From NCBI RefSeq assembly GCF_014650495.1, contig NZ_BMVB01000026.1:1-64000 (forward strand): a stretch of DNA of 64,000 nucleotides. The letters run 5' to 3'. The stretch comes from Streptomyces cinnamoneus. GTDB lineage: Bacteria; Actinomycetota; Actinomycetes; Streptomycetales; Streptomycetaceae. Below the pieces are notes generated by a model, which was not told where the DNA came from, did no database searches, and saw only the letters and a list, made by a program, of their open reading frames with translations. Position 1 is the first letter of the stretch. Each line of letters begins with the position of its first letter. Positions 51,228-59,864 of this stretch are shown here, in pieces. Both the position numbers and the translations under genes were made by a program.

Positions 51228-54200
51228 CTACAGGCCGGGCGGGTGCCTTCTGACGTGCAGGTCGTCGCCGAAGCGGTCGGCGCCGAGGAGGGTCAGCTTC
51301 ACCCCGGGGTAGGGCTCGATGGCCAGCCGGCCGGCGGGGAGCGGGCCGGTGTGGCCGGTCAGGTCGAGTACGACGTCCCCCTCGGCCCCCTCCACGTCGA
51401 GGGTCAGCGCGCGCAGGCCGGGGAAGACCGTCAGGAGCCGGGCGTCCATCAGGGTGCCCGGGGGCAGCAGCAGCTTCAGTGCGATGACCCGCGGCAGCGG
51501 AGCCGTCTCCTTCAGGAGGTGGGTGCAGGGTGCGTGCAGCCCGAGAACCTGCACGCCCGAGCCGGCCAGCGCGGAGATGTCCCCCAGCAGGGGACACGAC
51601 TCGATCGACAGCTCCTCCATCTCCGGATGGTCGGCGAGAAACTCCAGCGTCCTGAGCGATGCGTTGTTCTCCACGGCCATCTCCCGCACACAACGGCCCC
51701 GGAGCGCCCGGCGGAGGCTGCCCGAGCAGTGGTTGCCCCAGATGACCAGAGCGCCGACGGGGCCGAGATCCGCCAGCAGGGAGAGTTGTTCGTGATCCAC
51801 CACGTCGAGCCCGATGTCGTCGAGGCGCATGGAGGAGAGAACCTCTTCCGCGAAGACCCGGGCATTCGCAGGCTGCCACTGATAGGCGATCCGGGCGCGG
51901 ACCATGCTCGACTCGTGCTGCGCGTATCGCTTGAGCAGGGGAATCGCTGCGCTTCCCAGGGAGGCGAGCACCTGCACGACCCCGCTGGCCGATACGTGGC
52001 CCAGCCCGGTCGGCTCCGGCAGACAAGGCAGCACATCGGGTCCCAGTGAGGACAGCAAGTCAGCCTCCGCCTCGGAGAGCGGGGGCCCCAGTGCCTCGAC
52101 CCCCTTCCACACCGCCTCGTGCTGGTCGTCGTCCAGATAGGCGGCGCTCATCGCGCACTCGGCCGCCAGCGTGCGCAGCGACCACGCCGACTCGCGCTCA
52201 CTCGCCTCGCCGCCGGCCGCCAGCAGACCCGCGACGACCCGTCGCACCTCCGTGCGTCCGCAGTGCCCGATGACCAGCCGGATGACGTCCTGCCACTGCT
52301 CCTCCGCCGCGTGCCCCAGCAACTCGTCCAGGCTGTCGTTCTCCCGGAATTCGTTTGCCGCGAGAAAGTCCTGGAACGTCCGGTGAATGAATTGCAGGGA
52401 ATCCGCGGCCCGCTCCTGGAGCAGCCCGCTGCGATTGAGGAGGTGCCTCAGCACCTCTCGCGCCGTTCCCTGTTCCCGGACGTGCCGCAGGCCGTTCATG
52501 CCCAGTTCCAGCTGACGCACGGCTTGTTCCCCGGAGAGTTCGGCGCGACCGTTCCGTACCAGCCAGACGGCAATGCGCTGCAATAACTGGCGGCCGTCGT
52601 CAATGGTCAGGCATATGCCTTCGGGGGCACCCACGCGCCGGTACGTGTCCCTGTTGCCCAGCAGCATCGACAGGGCGGCGTCGTAGAGCTGCCAGCGCGT
52701 GCGCGGCAGGAGGCCGCTGCGGCGGCGGTGGAGGGCGCAGATGACCGCGCACAGCAGAGGCGTACGGGCCAGGTCGCGCAGCCCGGTGTTGCGGAGGAAC
52801 TCCTGCGAGAGGTCGCGTTCGAGGGCGGTGAGCCGGGCCCGTTCCTGGTCCGCGCGCCCCTCGTCGGGATACGCGCCGCACTCCAGGCGCGCCGCCGTGT
52901 GCCAGGCGGCGACGAAGGACTGGATGTCCCTGCTGCCCATGGGCAGGAGCTGCAGTTCCTCGAAGCCCTCCGACTGCAGCCATGCGTGCTCGACCGCGAG
53001 CGGGCGGACCGTGACCAGGCAGCGGGTCCGGGGATACATGCGCAGCAGGTCGGCGAGCCACCTGCGGGCCACTGCGCGGTCGGCCCGGGGCAGCTCGTCC
53101 AGTCCGTCGACGAGGAGCAGGGCGCGGCCCGACTCCAGGACGCGGCCGGCCCAGCCGCCGGGCGCGGCGTCCACCGGTAATTGCGCGATGGTCGGCAGCT
53201 GGGCCGGGGTGGGGTTCGCGATGCCCTGGGCGGCCAGACTGCGCATGGGGATCACGAAGGGGACCAGGCCGTCCAGCTCGCTCAGCTGCTTCGGCATGGT
53301 CCGGCAGGCGGCGTGGGAGGCCAGCCACCACACGAGCGTCGTCTTCCCGGCTCCGGCCTCGCCGCGCAGGACTGTCCGGGGGCGGGTGCCCAGGAGGTCC
53401 TCGATCCGCTGAGCCCGCGGGGCGGGGAGGGTGCCGCCGTCCCGCTGCTCGGCGGACGGTGCCGCCAGCGCCTCCAGGCTCAGGTACGCGGTGTCCAGGT
53501 CCCAGCTGTTCTCGTTCGTGCCGAGGTCGTCGAGGCCGAAGACCTCCATGCGGCTGTAGCGGGCCTTGACGGCCTTGGCGTACAGCGGCTCGTAGGCGAA
53601 ATCCCGGGGGTCCGGCGAGCTGTGCGCTTCCACCGCGGGTGCGTCCGGCCAGTGCTGTCGCAGGGCGTGCACGAAGTCGGGCTCCCGCAGCACGCGGGAG
53701 ACGGGTACGGCGTCGATGGCCGAGTGGTTCCAGCCCCTGGCGTCCTCGGTGACGATGCCGAGGAGTACGGGGCCGACGAGCAGCGGGCCGCCGGAGAGGC
53801 CCGCCCAGGGCGAGCCGTCGGGCCGGTGCGCGGGTGGGTGGTCGACCTGCAGGACGTACCGGCCCCGCATCCGGCCGGACAGCGGCGTCAGGGTGCCCGG
53901 GACCTGCACGGCCTCCAGGTCGTCCTCCTCCCCGTACCGCTGGACCTGCGGGAAGCCCAGGACGGTGCAGCCCCGCACCGCCTGCTGCCCGCTGAGGGCC
54001 GCCCAGCGGAACGGGGGCAGCCGGTCGGCGGGGACGATCGGCCACCGGGCCTTCAGCAGCGCGGCGTCGCACTGGAAGAGCACGCTCGACCACACCACGT
54101 CGCACATCCCGCCGTTTCCGGCGGGCGCGACGACCCACACCCGGTCGTTGCCGGACAGGATGTGCGCACTGGTCAGTACCAGCTCCGGGGTCAGCAGCAC

Positions 54201-54257
54201 CCCGCTGCCCTGCTGCCTGCCCATCACCGCCACCAGGCGGTCCTCCACGGACCTCAT
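51228..54257 (-). CDS. Trypsin-NACHT-repeat conflict system protein
   Basis: The 1009-residue protein fuses three parts. Residues 1-200 are a trypsin-like serine protease with a full triad: His32 (TSAHIL), Asp64 (QCDAALLK) and Ser155 (GLSGGP). Residues about 285-560 are a NACHT-type STAND NTPase: Walker A GEAGAGKTT at 299-307, Walker B ALLLVDGLDEL near 379-389, and later VTVRPLA (sensor). The rest is helical repeats, then an LRR-like end (LEFLADHPEMEELSIESCPLLGDI). Such proteins are sensors in bacterial conflict and antiphage systems. The start overlaps the trypco2-like gene by four bases. What it cleaves is unknown. Confidence 0.9.
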   Translation of the reverse strand: MRSVEDRLVAVMGRQQGSGVLLTPELVLTSAHILSGNDRVWVVAPAGNGGMCDVVWSSVLFQCDAALLKARWPIVPADRLPPFRWAALSGQQAVRGCTVLGFPQVQRYGEEDDLEAVQVPGTLTPLSGRMRGRYVLQVDHPPAHRPDGSPWAGLSGGPLLVGPVLLGIVTEDARGWNHSAIDAVPVSRVLREPDFVHALRQHWPDAPAVEAHSSPDPRDFAYEPLYAKAVKARYSRMEVFGLDDLGTNENSWDLDTAYLSLEALAAPSAEQRDGGTLPAPRAQRIEDLLGTRPRTVLRGEAGAGKTTLVWWLASHAACRTMPKQLSELDGLVPFVIPMRSLAAQGIANPTPAQLPTIAQLPVDAAPGGWAGRVLESGRALLLVDGLDELPRADRAVARRWLADLLRMYPRTRCLVTVRPLAVEHAWLQSEGFEELQLLPMGSRDIQSFVAAWHTAARLECGAYPDEGRADQERARLTALERDLSQEFLRNTGLRDLARTPLLCAVICALHRRRSGLLPRTRWQLYDAALSMLLGNRDTYRRVGAPEGICLTIDDGRQLLQRIAVWLVRNGRAELSGEQAVRQLELGMNGLRHVREQGTAREVLRHLLNRSGLLQERAADSLQFIHRTFQDFLAANEFRENDSLDELLGHAAEEQWQDVIRLVIGHCGRTEVRRVVAGLLAAGGEASERESAWSLRTLAAECAMSAAYLDDDQHEAVWKGVEALGPPLSEAEADLLSSLGPDVLPCLPEPTGLGHVSASGVVQVLASLGSAAIPLLKRYAQHESSMVRARIAYQWQPANARVFAEEVLSSMRLDDIGLDVVDHEQLSLLADLGPVGALVIWGNHCSGSLRRALRGRCVREMAVENNASLRTLEFLADHPEMEELSIESCPLLGDISALAGSGVQVLGLHAPCTHLLKETAPLPRVIALKLLLPPGTLMDARLLTVFPGLRALTLDVEGAEGDVVLDLTGHTGPLPAGRLAIEPYPGVKLTLLGADRFGDDLHVRRHPPGL

Positions 54258-54607
54258 TGCTCGGGCGGTGCCACGCCGAACCCCGACAGCCCCGCCGGCC
54301 GGTCGTTGCCGACCTTCCAGCCCTCGCCGGTGCGCCGGTCCCTGGGAGTCAGGGTGAAGGCCACCTTGTGCGTACGGGCGGAGCCGCGCGAGGCGTCCGC
54401 GCCCGCCTCGACGATCCATGCCTTCACCTTGCCGCCGGCCTTCGCGTCGCGGCGCAGCTCGACCGTGAACTCCAGCGCGATGTCGCCGACGTCGAAGGCC
54501 AGGTCCTCCCCGGCCCCGGCAGCGGCCGCGCGGGTCAGGCCCGAGCGGATCGCCCGTACCGCCTCCGCCAGCTCTATGTCCCCGAAGTCCTCGAAATCGT
54601 TGCTCAC
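54254..54607 (-). CDS. Trypco2-like partner of the trypsin-NACHT protein
   Basis: This 117-residue protein fits the trypsin-co-occurring domain 2 family: an N-terminal helix IELAEAVRAIRSGLTRAAAA, then a beta sandwich with FDVGDIALEFTVELRRDAKAGGKVKAW and HKVAFTLTPRD. The family is known next to trypsin-NTPase conflict genes. It starts with GTG at 54607 and its stop overlaps the trypsin-NACHT start (ATGA), so both are one transcript and probably one system. I infer that it binds or is cleaved by the trypsin domain. Confidence 0.85.
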   Translation of the reverse strand: MSNDFEDFGDIELAEAVRAIRSGLTRAAAAGAGEDLAFDVGDIALEFTVELRRDAKAGGKVKAWIVEAGADASRGSARTHKVAFTLTPRDRRTGEGWKVGNDRPAGLSGFGVAPPEQ

Positions 54608-54944
54608 TGCGAGACCCCCCGCACGGTGCGTACGCATCTGCCGTCCGGAGCGTACCGCCGATCTTGGGTCTCCGACCCCGGAATGCAGGGTCCGGACCGG
54701 CCTCCGCGGTGACGTGGCGCACAGAGCAATTCGCCACTACTACGCCGGATAGCGGAAAAGTCGATCTCGGGAATTTCCCCGGAATTCCACGGGAGGGGCC
54801 GGGCGGCCGTTCCCGGAATTCTCTCCCCGGCTACTGCGTGCACTAGTAAATGGGCTGCTTGGCAAGAGCGGGAAGCGCTGGTTACCAAGGTATGGCGATC
54901 CCGGCCGGCGGTCGGGACCTGTTCCTTCCTGGAGGTTTATCCGT
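54608..54944. other. Divergent control region, trypco2 and M23 genes
   Basis: These 337 bases carry no supported gene. The minus side would hold the promoter of the conflict pair and the plus side the leader of the M23 peptidase gene. Near the M23 gene are CTTGG at 54858 and CCAAG at 54889, which form a weak dyad, and GGAGG (54931-54935) ten bases before the ATG. I see no clear -35/-10 pair and no known riboswitch core. Confidence 0.5.
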
Positions 54945-55694
54945 ATGTCGAAGCGCACCGCTTTCCGTAACACGAGCAAGACCGTCCTTCGTGCCCGCGT
55001 CGCCGGCCTCGTGGCCGCCGGCATCGGTGCCTCGGTCGCACTCGGTTCCGGGGTCGCGCTCGCTGCCGACACCACGGCTGCTGTCGGCGGGTTCCCCGCG
55101 TTCGCTTCCGTCGCCGCTCTGGACGACGCGCTGAACGCTCAGGCCGCCACCCAGCTGAAGGTGGCGGAGAAGGTGAAGCAGGAGAAGCAGGCCGCTGCCG
55201 AGCAGGCCAAGCGGGATGCCGCCAAGCGTGCCGAGGACGCCCGCAAGCAGGCCGAGGCTTCGCGCAAGCGCGCCGACGCCTGGGTCGCCCCGGTCGAGGG
55301 CTACCAGGTCGGCCAGCCCTTCGGCATCTCCGGCAAGATGTGGGCCGCCAAGCACAGCGGCCAGGACCTGGTCGTCGGCACCGGTACGTCCGTGAAGGCC
55401 GTGCACGGCGGTACGGTCGTCAAGGCCGGCCCGAACGGCGGCGGTGACGGTCCGGCGTACGGCAACGCCATCGTGATCAAGCACAGCGACAACACGTATT
55501 CGCAGTACGCCCACCTGTCGCAGGTGAAGGTCTCGATCGGCCAGACCGTGACCACCGGCCAGCTGATCGGCCTGTCCGGCTCCACCGGTAACTCCTCCGG
55601 CCCGCACCTGCACTTCGAGATCCGCACCACCCCGAACTACGGCACCGCCGTCGAGCCCGTCGCCTTCCTGAAGGCCCACGGCGAGACCCTCTGA
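54945..55694 (+). CDS. Secreted M23 family metallopeptidase
   Basis: The 249-residue protein is a secreted LytM-type peptidase that cuts peptidoglycan cross-links. It has a signal peptide (AGLVAAGIGASVALGSGVALAADTT, split here), then a Lys/Ala coiled coil (KVAEKVKQEKQAAAEQAKRD). The catalytic zinc motifs are HSGQD (His and Asp) and HLHFE, with SGPHLHFEIRTT. The end, YGTAVEPVAFLKAHG, is typical. GGAGG lies upstream of the ATG at 54945. It is divergent from the conflict island and is followed by a strong terminator. Confidence 0.95.
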   Translation: MSKRTAFRNTSKTVLRARVAGLVAAGIGASVALGSGVALAADTTAAVGGFPAFASVAALDDALNAQAATQLKVAEKVKQEKQAAAEQAKRDAAKRAEDARKQAEASRKRADAWVAPVEGYQVGQPFGISGKMWAAKHSGQDLVVGTGTSVKAVHGGTVVKAGPNGGGDGPAYGNAIVIKHSDNTYSQYAHLSQVKVSIGQTVTTGQLIGLSGSTGNSSGPHLHFEIRTTPNYGTAVEPVAFLKAHGETL

Positions 55695-55718
55695 CGCCGG
55701 TCGTCCGAGCCGCGAGCC

Positions 55719-55760
55719 ACGAAGCCGGCGCACCGCCTGACGGCGGTGCGCCGGCTTCGT
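55719..55760 (+). terminator. Strong terminator after M23 peptidase
   Basis: The arms 55719-55737 and 55742-55760 pair perfectly over 19 bp with loop TGAC, 25 bases after the stop codon. Confidence 0.85.
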
Positions 55761-55861
55761 CGTGTCCTCAAAGAGCCGTGTCCTCGGGAAGCCGGGGGGC
55801 AGCAGGCGTGCCTACGGTGGTCGTGCGGCAAGCGCACCCCACCACCGGTACGGAGCGCATC

Positions 55862-56323
55862 ATGATCAAGGGCATTGCGATCACCACCGTCTGGGTCCTC
55901 GACCAGGACCGGGCGAAGGACTTCTACACCGACAAGCTCGGCCTTGAGATCCGCACGGACATGACCGTGGGCGGCGACAAGGGCATGCGCTGGCTCACCG
56001 TCGGCGCCAAGGACCAGCCGGACGTCGAGCTGACGCTGATGGCTCCCGGGCCGCCGGGCCTGGACCCCGAGTCGGCGGAGGCCGTGAAGAAGCTGGTCGC
56101 CAAGGGCGTGCTGGGCGCCGGAGTACTCAGCAGCGACGACGTGCGCCGCGACTACGAGGCGCTCAAGGCCAAGGGCGTCGAGTTCCTCCAGGAGCCGCAG
56201 GAGCGCCCGTACGGCACCGAGGCCATCCTGCGCGACGACTCGGGCAACTGGTTCTCGCTGACCCAGCAGCGCGAACAGCTGGACCTCGGCAAGGACTGGG
56301 GCGAGTGCGTCGACCCGATGTGA
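55862..56323 (+). CDS. VOC family glyoxalase-like protein
   Basis: The 153-residue protein has the VOC (glyoxalase/bleomycin resistance/dioxygenase) fold: ITTVWVLDQDRAKDFYTDKLGL, then MRWLTVGAKDQPDVELTLM, and VEFLQEPQERPYGTEAILRDDSGNWFSL. The metal and substrate residues vary between members, so the reaction cannot be given. ATG at 55862 has GGAG six bases upstream. It is convergent with cseC. Confidence 0.9.
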   Translation: MIKGIAITTVWVLDQDRAKDFYTDKLGLEIRTDMTVGGDKGMRWLTVGAKDQPDVELTLMAPGPPGLDPESAEAVKKLVAKGVLGAGVLSSDDVRRDYEALKAKGVEFLQEPQERPYGTEAILRDDSGNWFSLTQQREQLDLGKDWGECVDPM

Positions 56324-56360
56324 GCCGACCCGATGTGAGCGGTACGGACGTGGCCGGCGG

Positions 56361-57662
56361 CTAGTCCGGCACCTGGATGATCGGGAAGCTGCCCGTGCGC
56401 GTCGGGGAGGACTCCGGGAGCCACAGCACCGCGATGGCGCCGGTGCCCTCCTCCACCTCCGGGTCGGCGTTGCGGAAGGTGAGGCGGGCGCCCAGGACGC
56501 GGGCCTGGCCCGCGGCGATGGTCAGGCCCAGGCCGTGGCCCTTGCCCGCGCGGTCCTTGCTGCCCGTGCGGAAGCGGCTCGGGCCCTCCTTGAGCAGTTC
56601 CTCCGGGAAGCCGGGGCCGTGGTCGCGCACGCGCAGCACGCGTCCCTCGACCGTGACCTCGATCTCGCCCCGGCCGTGCTTGGCGGCGTTGGCGAGGAGG
56701 TTGCCGAGGATGCGTTCGAGGCGGCGCGGGTCGGTGGAGACGTAGGCGCTGCGGACGATCCTGACCCGGGCCTTTGGGGCCACCGACCGCACCCGGCGCT
56801 GCACGAATTCGCCGAGCTCGATGTCCTGCAGCTCGGCGCGCTCGGCGAAGCTGTCCAGCCGGGCGACCTCCAGGACGTCCTCGACCAGGGTGCGCATGGC
56901 CTGGGCCCGGTCCCGTACGAGCTCGGTGGGGCGGCCCGGCGGCAGCAGCTCCGCCGCGGTCAGCAGGCCGGTGACGGGGGTGCGCAGCTCGTGGGCGATG
57001 TCGGCGGTGACGCGGCGTTCGGCCTCCAGCCGGTCGCGCAGCGCCTCGGCCATGCCGTCCACGGCGCGGGCCAGGTCGTCCGTCTCGTCGCGCACGCGGC
57101 CGCCGATGGCGTCGCGGACGCGCACGTCGGGGTCGCCGTCCGCGAGCTTGCGGGCGGCGGTGGCGGCCTTGCGCAGGCGGCGCGAGAGCTGGCCGCCGAC
57201 GAGGATGCCGAGGGCGCAGCCGCCCAGGACGACCGAGACGGAGCCGATGATCAGGGCCCGGTCGAGGTCGTTGAGGATGTCGTAGCGGTCCTTGAAGCGC
57301 GTGTGGATGGAGAGGATCTTGCCGTTGCGCAGCGGTGTGGAGGCCCAGACCTCGGGGGCGCCGTTGCCGCTGTCCTGCAGGTAGGTGGCGCGCAGGCCCA
57401 GGTCGGCGGCGTCGCGGAGCGGCTTGGGCAGCGTGGGGTCGTCCACCTTGGCGCGGAGCATCAGCTTGCCGCCGGTGGACTCGTAGTAGCGCTGGGCGAT
57501 CTGGACCCGGTCGTCCATCTGGTCGCGGCTGCTGTTGAGCATGGAGACGCGGGCCGCGTTGTGGACGACGAGGCTGAGAGCGACGGCGACGAGCGCGCCG
57601 ACGGCCGCGATGGCCAGGCTGACCTTCCAGCGCAGACCAGTGCGGAGGGCGAGCTTCACCAC
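56361..57662 (-). CDS. cseC: CseC, cell-envelope stress sensor kinase
   Basis: The 433-residue kinase senses cell-wall damage and phosphorylates CseB. It has an N-terminal membrane segment (VSLAIAAVGALVAVALSLVV), an extracytoplasmic domain (residues about 36-125), a second segment (ALIIGSVSVVLGGCALGILV), HAMP (LADGDPDVRVRDAIGGRVRDE), the H box IAHELRTPVTGL, and an ATPase domain with GRGEIEVTVEG, VRDHGPGFPEELL and GKGHGLGLTIAAGQA. It is the last gene of sigE-cseA-cseB-cseC, 33 bases after cseB. The start is one of two tandem GTG codons. Confidence 0.94.
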   Translation of the reverse strand: MVKLALRTGLRWKVSLAIAAVGALVAVALSLVVHNAARVSMLNSSRDQMDDRVQIAQRYYESTGGKLMLRAKVDDPTLPKPLRDAADLGLRATYLQDSGNGAPEVWASTPLRNGKILSIHTRFKDRYDILNDLDRALIIGSVSVVLGGCALGILVGGQLSRRLRKAATAARKLADGDPDVRVRDAIGGRVRDETDDLARAVDGMAEALRDRLEAERRVTADIAHELRTPVTGLLTAAELLPPGRPTELVRDRAQAMRTLVEDVLEVARLDSFAERAELQDIELGEFVQRRVRSVAPKARVRIVRSAYVSTDPRRLERILGNLLANAAKHGRGEIEVTVEGRVLRVRDHGPGFPEELLKEGPSRFRTGSKDRAGKGHGLGLTIAAGQARVLGARLTFRNADPEVEEGTGAIAVLWLPESSPTRTGSFPIIQVPD

Positions 57663-57695
57663 GTTGCGACCATGCTTCTCACCGGCACGGGCGAC

Positions 57696-58397
<702 letters not shown>

Positions 58398-58404
58398 GCT
58401 GCCC

Positions 58405-59043
58405 TCAGCCCTCCGTTCCCTTGTTGCCGACCTTGCCGTAGTCGGTGTGCGTGCGGCCGGACTCCTGGAAGGCGCCGTCCGACCAGTGGTAGGTCAGGAC
58501 ATCTTCCCCCGACGCACAGCAGACGGCATCGCCCGGTGCGTAGACCTGCTTGGTGATCACCAGGTCGCGCCGGTCGATGTCGGCATAGACGGGGGACTGC
58601 TCGGCCGCGAACACATTCTCGTACGCGTCACCCCTGGGACGGTACACATACGAGCCGATGCCGATGGAGTCGCCGCACGTCAGGACGTTCACCACGATGT
58701 CGGAGCGGGCCGCCCCGGTGAGCTGCCCGTAGATGACGTCGACCGGGTAGTGGTCCTTCACGCAGGGCTTGAGGTTCTTCTTGATCTGGTCGCTGACCCT
58801 GGGGTCGGCCTTGATCAGCTTGACGGCGTCGACCTTGCCCTGCGCCGAGGTGGCCGTCGCCGAGGGCTCCCGGGTGGCGGCCTTCGCCGCCGCCTGGGTC
58901 TCCGCGGGCCCCTCCTTGCGGACGCCCTCGCTGCTGGCACCGCATCCGGCGAGCAGAAGACCGGCGGTCGCGGCCAGTGCGGAGACCGCGCCACCGGTGA
59001 TCAGCGCCGGCTTGATCCCGGCAGCCTTGATCAGGCCGCGCAC
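58405..59043 (-). CDS. cseA: CseA, lipoprotein modulating the SigE response
   Basis: The 212-residue protein has a lipoprotein signal (GGAVSALAATAGLLLAGCGA, Cys near 34), then a Glu/Lys linker and a small extracytoplasmic domain (AVKLIKADPRVSDQI, CVKDHYPVDVIYGQLTGA). In S. coelicolor CseA is a lipoprotein that damps the response. GTG at 59043 overlaps the sigE stop by 13 bases, a constant feature of this operon. Confidence 0.92.
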   Translation of the reverse strand: MRGLIKAAGIKPALITGGAVSALAATAGLLLAGCGASSEGVRKEGPAETQAAAKAATREPSATATSAQGKVDAVKLIKADPRVSDQIKKNLKPCVKDHYPVDVIYGQLTGAARSDIVVNVLTCGDSIGIGSYVYRPRGDAYENVFAAEQSPVYADIDRRDLVITKQVYAPGDAVCCASGEDVLTYHWSDGAFQESGRTHTDYGKVGNKGTEG

Positions 59044-59579
59044 CGTTCCCGCCCCCGCTCGACGCGCTCAAGGGCGTGGAAGTCCAGGTCCCGGCTCTCC
59101 AGCTCCTGCCGGAGTCGCGCCAGGGCCCGGTGCAGCGTGCTCTTGACCGTGCCGGTCGACATGCCGAGCGCCTCCGCCGTCTCCTCCGTGCTCATCTGCT
59201 CCCAGTGTCGCAGGACGACGACGCTGCGCTGCTTGGGTGCGAGGACGCCGAGGATGTCCATGAGCAGGGCGCGGTCGGCGTGCTGCTCGGTGCCGTCCTC
59301 GACGCTGGCGTCGGGGAGCTGCTCGGTGGGCACCTCGTCGAGCTTGCGGGCGCGCCACCACTCGGTCCGCGTGTTGATCATGACGCGGCGGAGGTAGGCG
59401 TCGGCCAGCGACTTGTCCGCTATGCCCTCCCAGCGGCCGTAGGTGCGGACGAGGGCGGTCTGGAGGAGGTCCTGCGCGTCGATGGGGTCCGGGACGAGGC
59501 GCCGGGCGCTGCGCAGGAGGGCGTCCTGACGGTTGCGCACGTACTCTTCGAAGTCCAGAACCTTGCCGCTGCTGGCCAT
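59031..59579 (-). CDS. sigE: SigE, ECF sigma factor for envelope stress
   Basis: The 182-residue ECF sigma factor turns on cell-wall genes after envelope damage. Region 2 is EYVRNRQDALLRSARRL through DAQDLLQTALVRTYGRW, and region 4 is PKQRSVVVLRHWEQMSTEETAEAL and TGTVKSTLHRALARLR. No anti-sigma gene follows; control is by CseB/CseC at the promoter. I chose ATG at 59579 because GGAGG lies eight bases upstream; an earlier frame start has no site. The cseA gene overlaps its 3' end. Confidence 0.95.
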   Translation of the reverse strand: MASSGKVLDFEEYVRNRQDALLRSARRLVPDPIDAQDLLQTALVRTYGRWEGIADKSLADAYLRRVMINTRTEWWRARKLDEVPTEQLPDASVEDGTEQHADRALLMDILGVLAPKQRSVVVLRHWEQMSTEETAEALGMSTGTVKSTLHRALARLRQELESRDLDFHALERVERGRERCAA

Positions 59580-59671
59580 ACTCGCAGCCTCCATTCCCGC
59601 TTTGCGTTCCCCGCGACGCTGGCAGTCGTCCAGCACGGGTAGGACGCTACGGAGGAGCTGTTGCGACGCGA

Positions 59672-59699
59672 TGTGCACCAGCCCTTCGGCTGGTGCACA
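59672..59699 (-). other. Perfect hairpin in sigE leader
   Basis: TGTGCACCAGCC and GGCTGGTGCACA form a perfect 12-bp stem with a 4-base loop (GAAG on the sigE strand). It lies 93 bases upstream of the sigE start. It may be an operator or a leader structure. Confidence 0.6.
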
Positions 59700-59824
59700 G
59701 CTGTCCATAGGTTGTGTAACAGCCCGAAGGAAAGATCGGGGAAAGAGCGGCTCTGTCCGTTTCGTTGCGGACCTGACAACGTTGTGCGGCGGCCGTTCGT
59801 GACGTTCTCCGTGACGGTTCTGTG

Positions 59825-59850
59825 AGCAGGCTGTGTGAGCGGGCTGTGTG
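59825..59850. promoter_or_regulatory. Candidate CseB site, 13-bp direct repeats
   Basis: AGCAGGCTGTGTG and AGCGGGCTGTGTG are adjacent direct repeats with one mismatch, and a degenerate third copy lies at 59812-59824. Tandem direct repeats are the usual target of OmpR-type regulators. They lie about 245 bases upstream of the sigE start, at the 3' end of mutY. Confidence 0.45.
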
Positions 59851-59864
59851 GCGCCGCCGCCCCG

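Noticed and set aside
48601..52026. Minus-strand frame of 1141 residues opposite clpC
   Set aside because: It is a shadow of clpC in a GC-rich codon frame; the plus strand encodes a complete ClpC with all motifs, and only the part after 51228 belongs to the conflict gene in another frame.
54608..54944. c-di-AMP (ydaO-type) riboswitch upstream of the M23 peptidase gene
   Set aside because: Such riboswitches precede some cell-wall hydrolase genes in Streptomyces, but I could not find the conserved core segments here.
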